64,000 nt of DNA from Micromonospora polyrhachis. Lineage in GTDB: Bacteria; Actinomycetota; Actinomycetes; Mycobacteriales; Micromonosporaceae. The notes below the pieces were generated by a model that did no database searches, was not told the origin of the DNA, and saw only the letters and a program-made list of their open reading frames with translations. The translations under genes and the position numbers were made by a program. Below, one piece after another: positions 62,955 through 64,000 of this stretch. Where the stretch lies: the NCBI RefSeq assembly GCF_014203835.1, contig NZ_JACHJW010000001.1:1798001-1862000 (forward strand), in the 5' to 3' direction. The stretch's first letter is position 1; each line of letters opens with the position of its first letter.

Positions 62955-64000
62955 ATGGCTTTGTGGGAGTTCGTCGGCCGCAGGAAGCAACTCGACCGGT
63001 TGATCGCCGCCGCGACCGGAGTGACCGGCCGGGGTCTCCTCATCAGTGGCACCGCCGGGATCGGTAAGAGCCGGCTGCTCTCCCACCTCGTCAAGCAGCT
63101 TCCACCCGACCGATACGCCGTCTGGTCCGCCTCGGCCAACATCGCCACCTCGGGCCTGCCCTTCGGAGGGCTGGCCCAGGTGCTACCAGCCGACCAGCCC
63201 TCCGGCCTCTCCCCCGCCGGCATCCTCCGCTGGGCGGTCGACGCGTTGCACCAGCAGGCCGCCGGCCGCTCGATCGTCCTCGCCGTCGACGACATCCATC
63301 TGCTCGACGACTCGTCCGCCGCCCTCGTCTACCTGATCGCCCGCTCCGACGACGCCACCGTGCTGAGCACCATGCTCACCGGATCGGTGATCCCCCTGCC
63401 CATCCGGGCACTGTGGACCGACGACCTGGTCGAGCACCTGGAACTGCCCGCGCTGACCCTGGCCGAGGCGACCGAACTGGCGGGGGCGATCCTGGGGATC
63501 CCGGTCGACCCACCCTCGGCGGAACGTCTCTGGCGGTTCTCCGGCGGTAACGCGTTACTGCTGCGCGAACTGGTCAAGGCGGCGAACGACAGCGGCGAAC
63601 TGGTCGAGATGTACGGCGTACTGCACTGGACCGGTCAACCGGGACTGACCGCCACCCTCGACGCACTGATCGACAGCCGGGTCACGCAGTTCAGCCCCGG
63701 CGTTCGTACCGCCGTGGAACTGGTGGCGTTCGGAGAGCCCATCGGTGAGGCGATACTGAAACAGGCGGTGCCGTGCGCGGACGCGGAGGCGGCCGAACAG
63801 CAGGGGCTGATCCGTACCGTCCAACACGACCGGCGCCGAAACGTGGTCCTGGCCCACCCGATCTACGGCGAGGTGGTCCGCCAACGCTGCCCGGTGATCC
63901 GGCTCCGCCGGCTGACCGCGCAACTCGCCGACCTGGTGGAGCGCACCGGTGCTCGGCGCCGCGACGACCTGCTGCGGGTGGCGGTCTGGCGGCTCGAATC
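62955..64000 (+). CDS. LuxR/LAL-type ATPase regulator, 3' end outside window
   Basis: The frame starts at ATG 62955 and is still open after 348 codons. It reads LWEFVGRRKQLDRLIAAATG, then Walker A SGTAGIGKSRLL, a GLPFGGLAQVLP segment (typical of LAL proteins), Walker B SIVLAVDDIHLLDDSS, and a helical part (RLWRFSGGNALLLRELVKAANDSG). The large ATP-binding LuxR regulators have this beginning and a DNA-binding domain at about residue 850-950, which would lie beyond the window. The upstream 206 bp towards the dynamin-like gene should contain a divergent promoter. The class is clear; the output domain is not seen. Confidence 0.8.
   Translation, partial: MALWEFVGRRKQLDRLIAAATGVTGRGLLISGTAGIGKSRLLSHLVKQLPPDRYAVWSASANIATSGLPFGGLAQVLPADQPSGLSPAGILRWAVDALHQQAAGRSIVLAVDDIHLLDDSSAALVYLIARSDDATVLSTMLTGSVIPLPIRALWTDDLVEHLELPALTLAEATELAGAILGIPVDPPSAERLWRFSGGNALLLRELVKAANDSGELVEMYGVLHWTGQPGLTATLDALIDSRVTQFSPGVRTAVELVAFGEPIGEAILKQAVPCADAEAAEQQGLIRTVQHDRRRNVVLAHPIYGEVVRQRCPVIRLRRLTAQLADLVERTGARRRDDLLRVAVWRLE

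Overview
The window is high-GC actinomycete chromosome, most likely from the Micromonosporaceae (Micromonospora or a close relative). The evidence is GC-rich codon use with many GTG starts, the mec-cysO-cysM sulfur cluster, the MBL-rph-rdgB order also known around Rv1339-Rv1341 of Mycobacterium, clpS paired with DUF2017, twin L,D-transpeptidase lipoproteins, and GGAAGGGCCCC-type hairpin terminators. The genus is inference.

Layout. 1-6025 (minus): an accessory block of somewhat lower GC. In transcription order it holds an XRE/TPR regulator, a phosphotransferase, a radical SAM enzyme, a divergent phosphoketolase-like ThDP enzyme, and the start of an enolase-superfamily enzyme cut by the window edge. 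This is the best candidate for an undescribed pathway. 6281-11851 (plus): a GPP34 protein, an amino-acid permease broken by a one-base frameshift, a GNAT acetyltransferase, a small helical protein, a 55-residue membrane zinc-ribbon protein, a second TPR regulator and a small membrane protein. 11939-17996: NUDIX, tRNA-Lys, two L,D-transpeptidases, tRNA-His, oligoribonuclease and a GT87 mannosyltransferase-like protein. 18200-26681: a repeat-tailed membrane protein, a copper-type operon (anti-sigma, CopC-CopD, YcnI) divergent from an ECF sigma gene, then MauE, DsbA-like and membrane proteins. 26759-29478: a cbiMNQO cobalt/nickel ECF transporter. 29770-31635: a peroxiredoxin, an HNH endonuclease gene whose stop codon is the anticodon of an unusual tRNA, and a GNAT.

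31639-41651: a MOSC protein, a methyltransferase, an LCP ligase, a GH10 xylanase, a flippase, two glycosyltransferases and an O-antigen-ligase-like protein, together resembling an exopolysaccharide or cell-wall glycan region. 41796-44096: a large membrane protein with a degenerate trypsin fold. 44237-52293: an RpiR regulator with a clear leaderless promoter, followed by a complete histidine-utilisation run (hutU, an M20 hydrolase, hutF, hutI, hutH) ending at a strong terminator. 52373-54710: a broken DUF1877 remnant, rdgB, rph and a cAMP-phosphodiesterase-like MBL protein. 55729-57689: cysM-cysO-mec, in which CysO carries a 40-residue tail beyond its Gly-Gly. 57731-60347: a TetR regulator divergent from a DrrAB-type ABC exporter with twin operators between them. 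60387-62748: DUF2017, clpS and a dynamin-like protein. 62955 to the end: a LuxR/LAL-type ATPase running out of the window.

Three places (about 7530, 33687 and 52422) each look as if one base is missing in a C/G-rich run. They may be real mutations or assembly errors. All functional calls come from reading motifs; no database search was possible.
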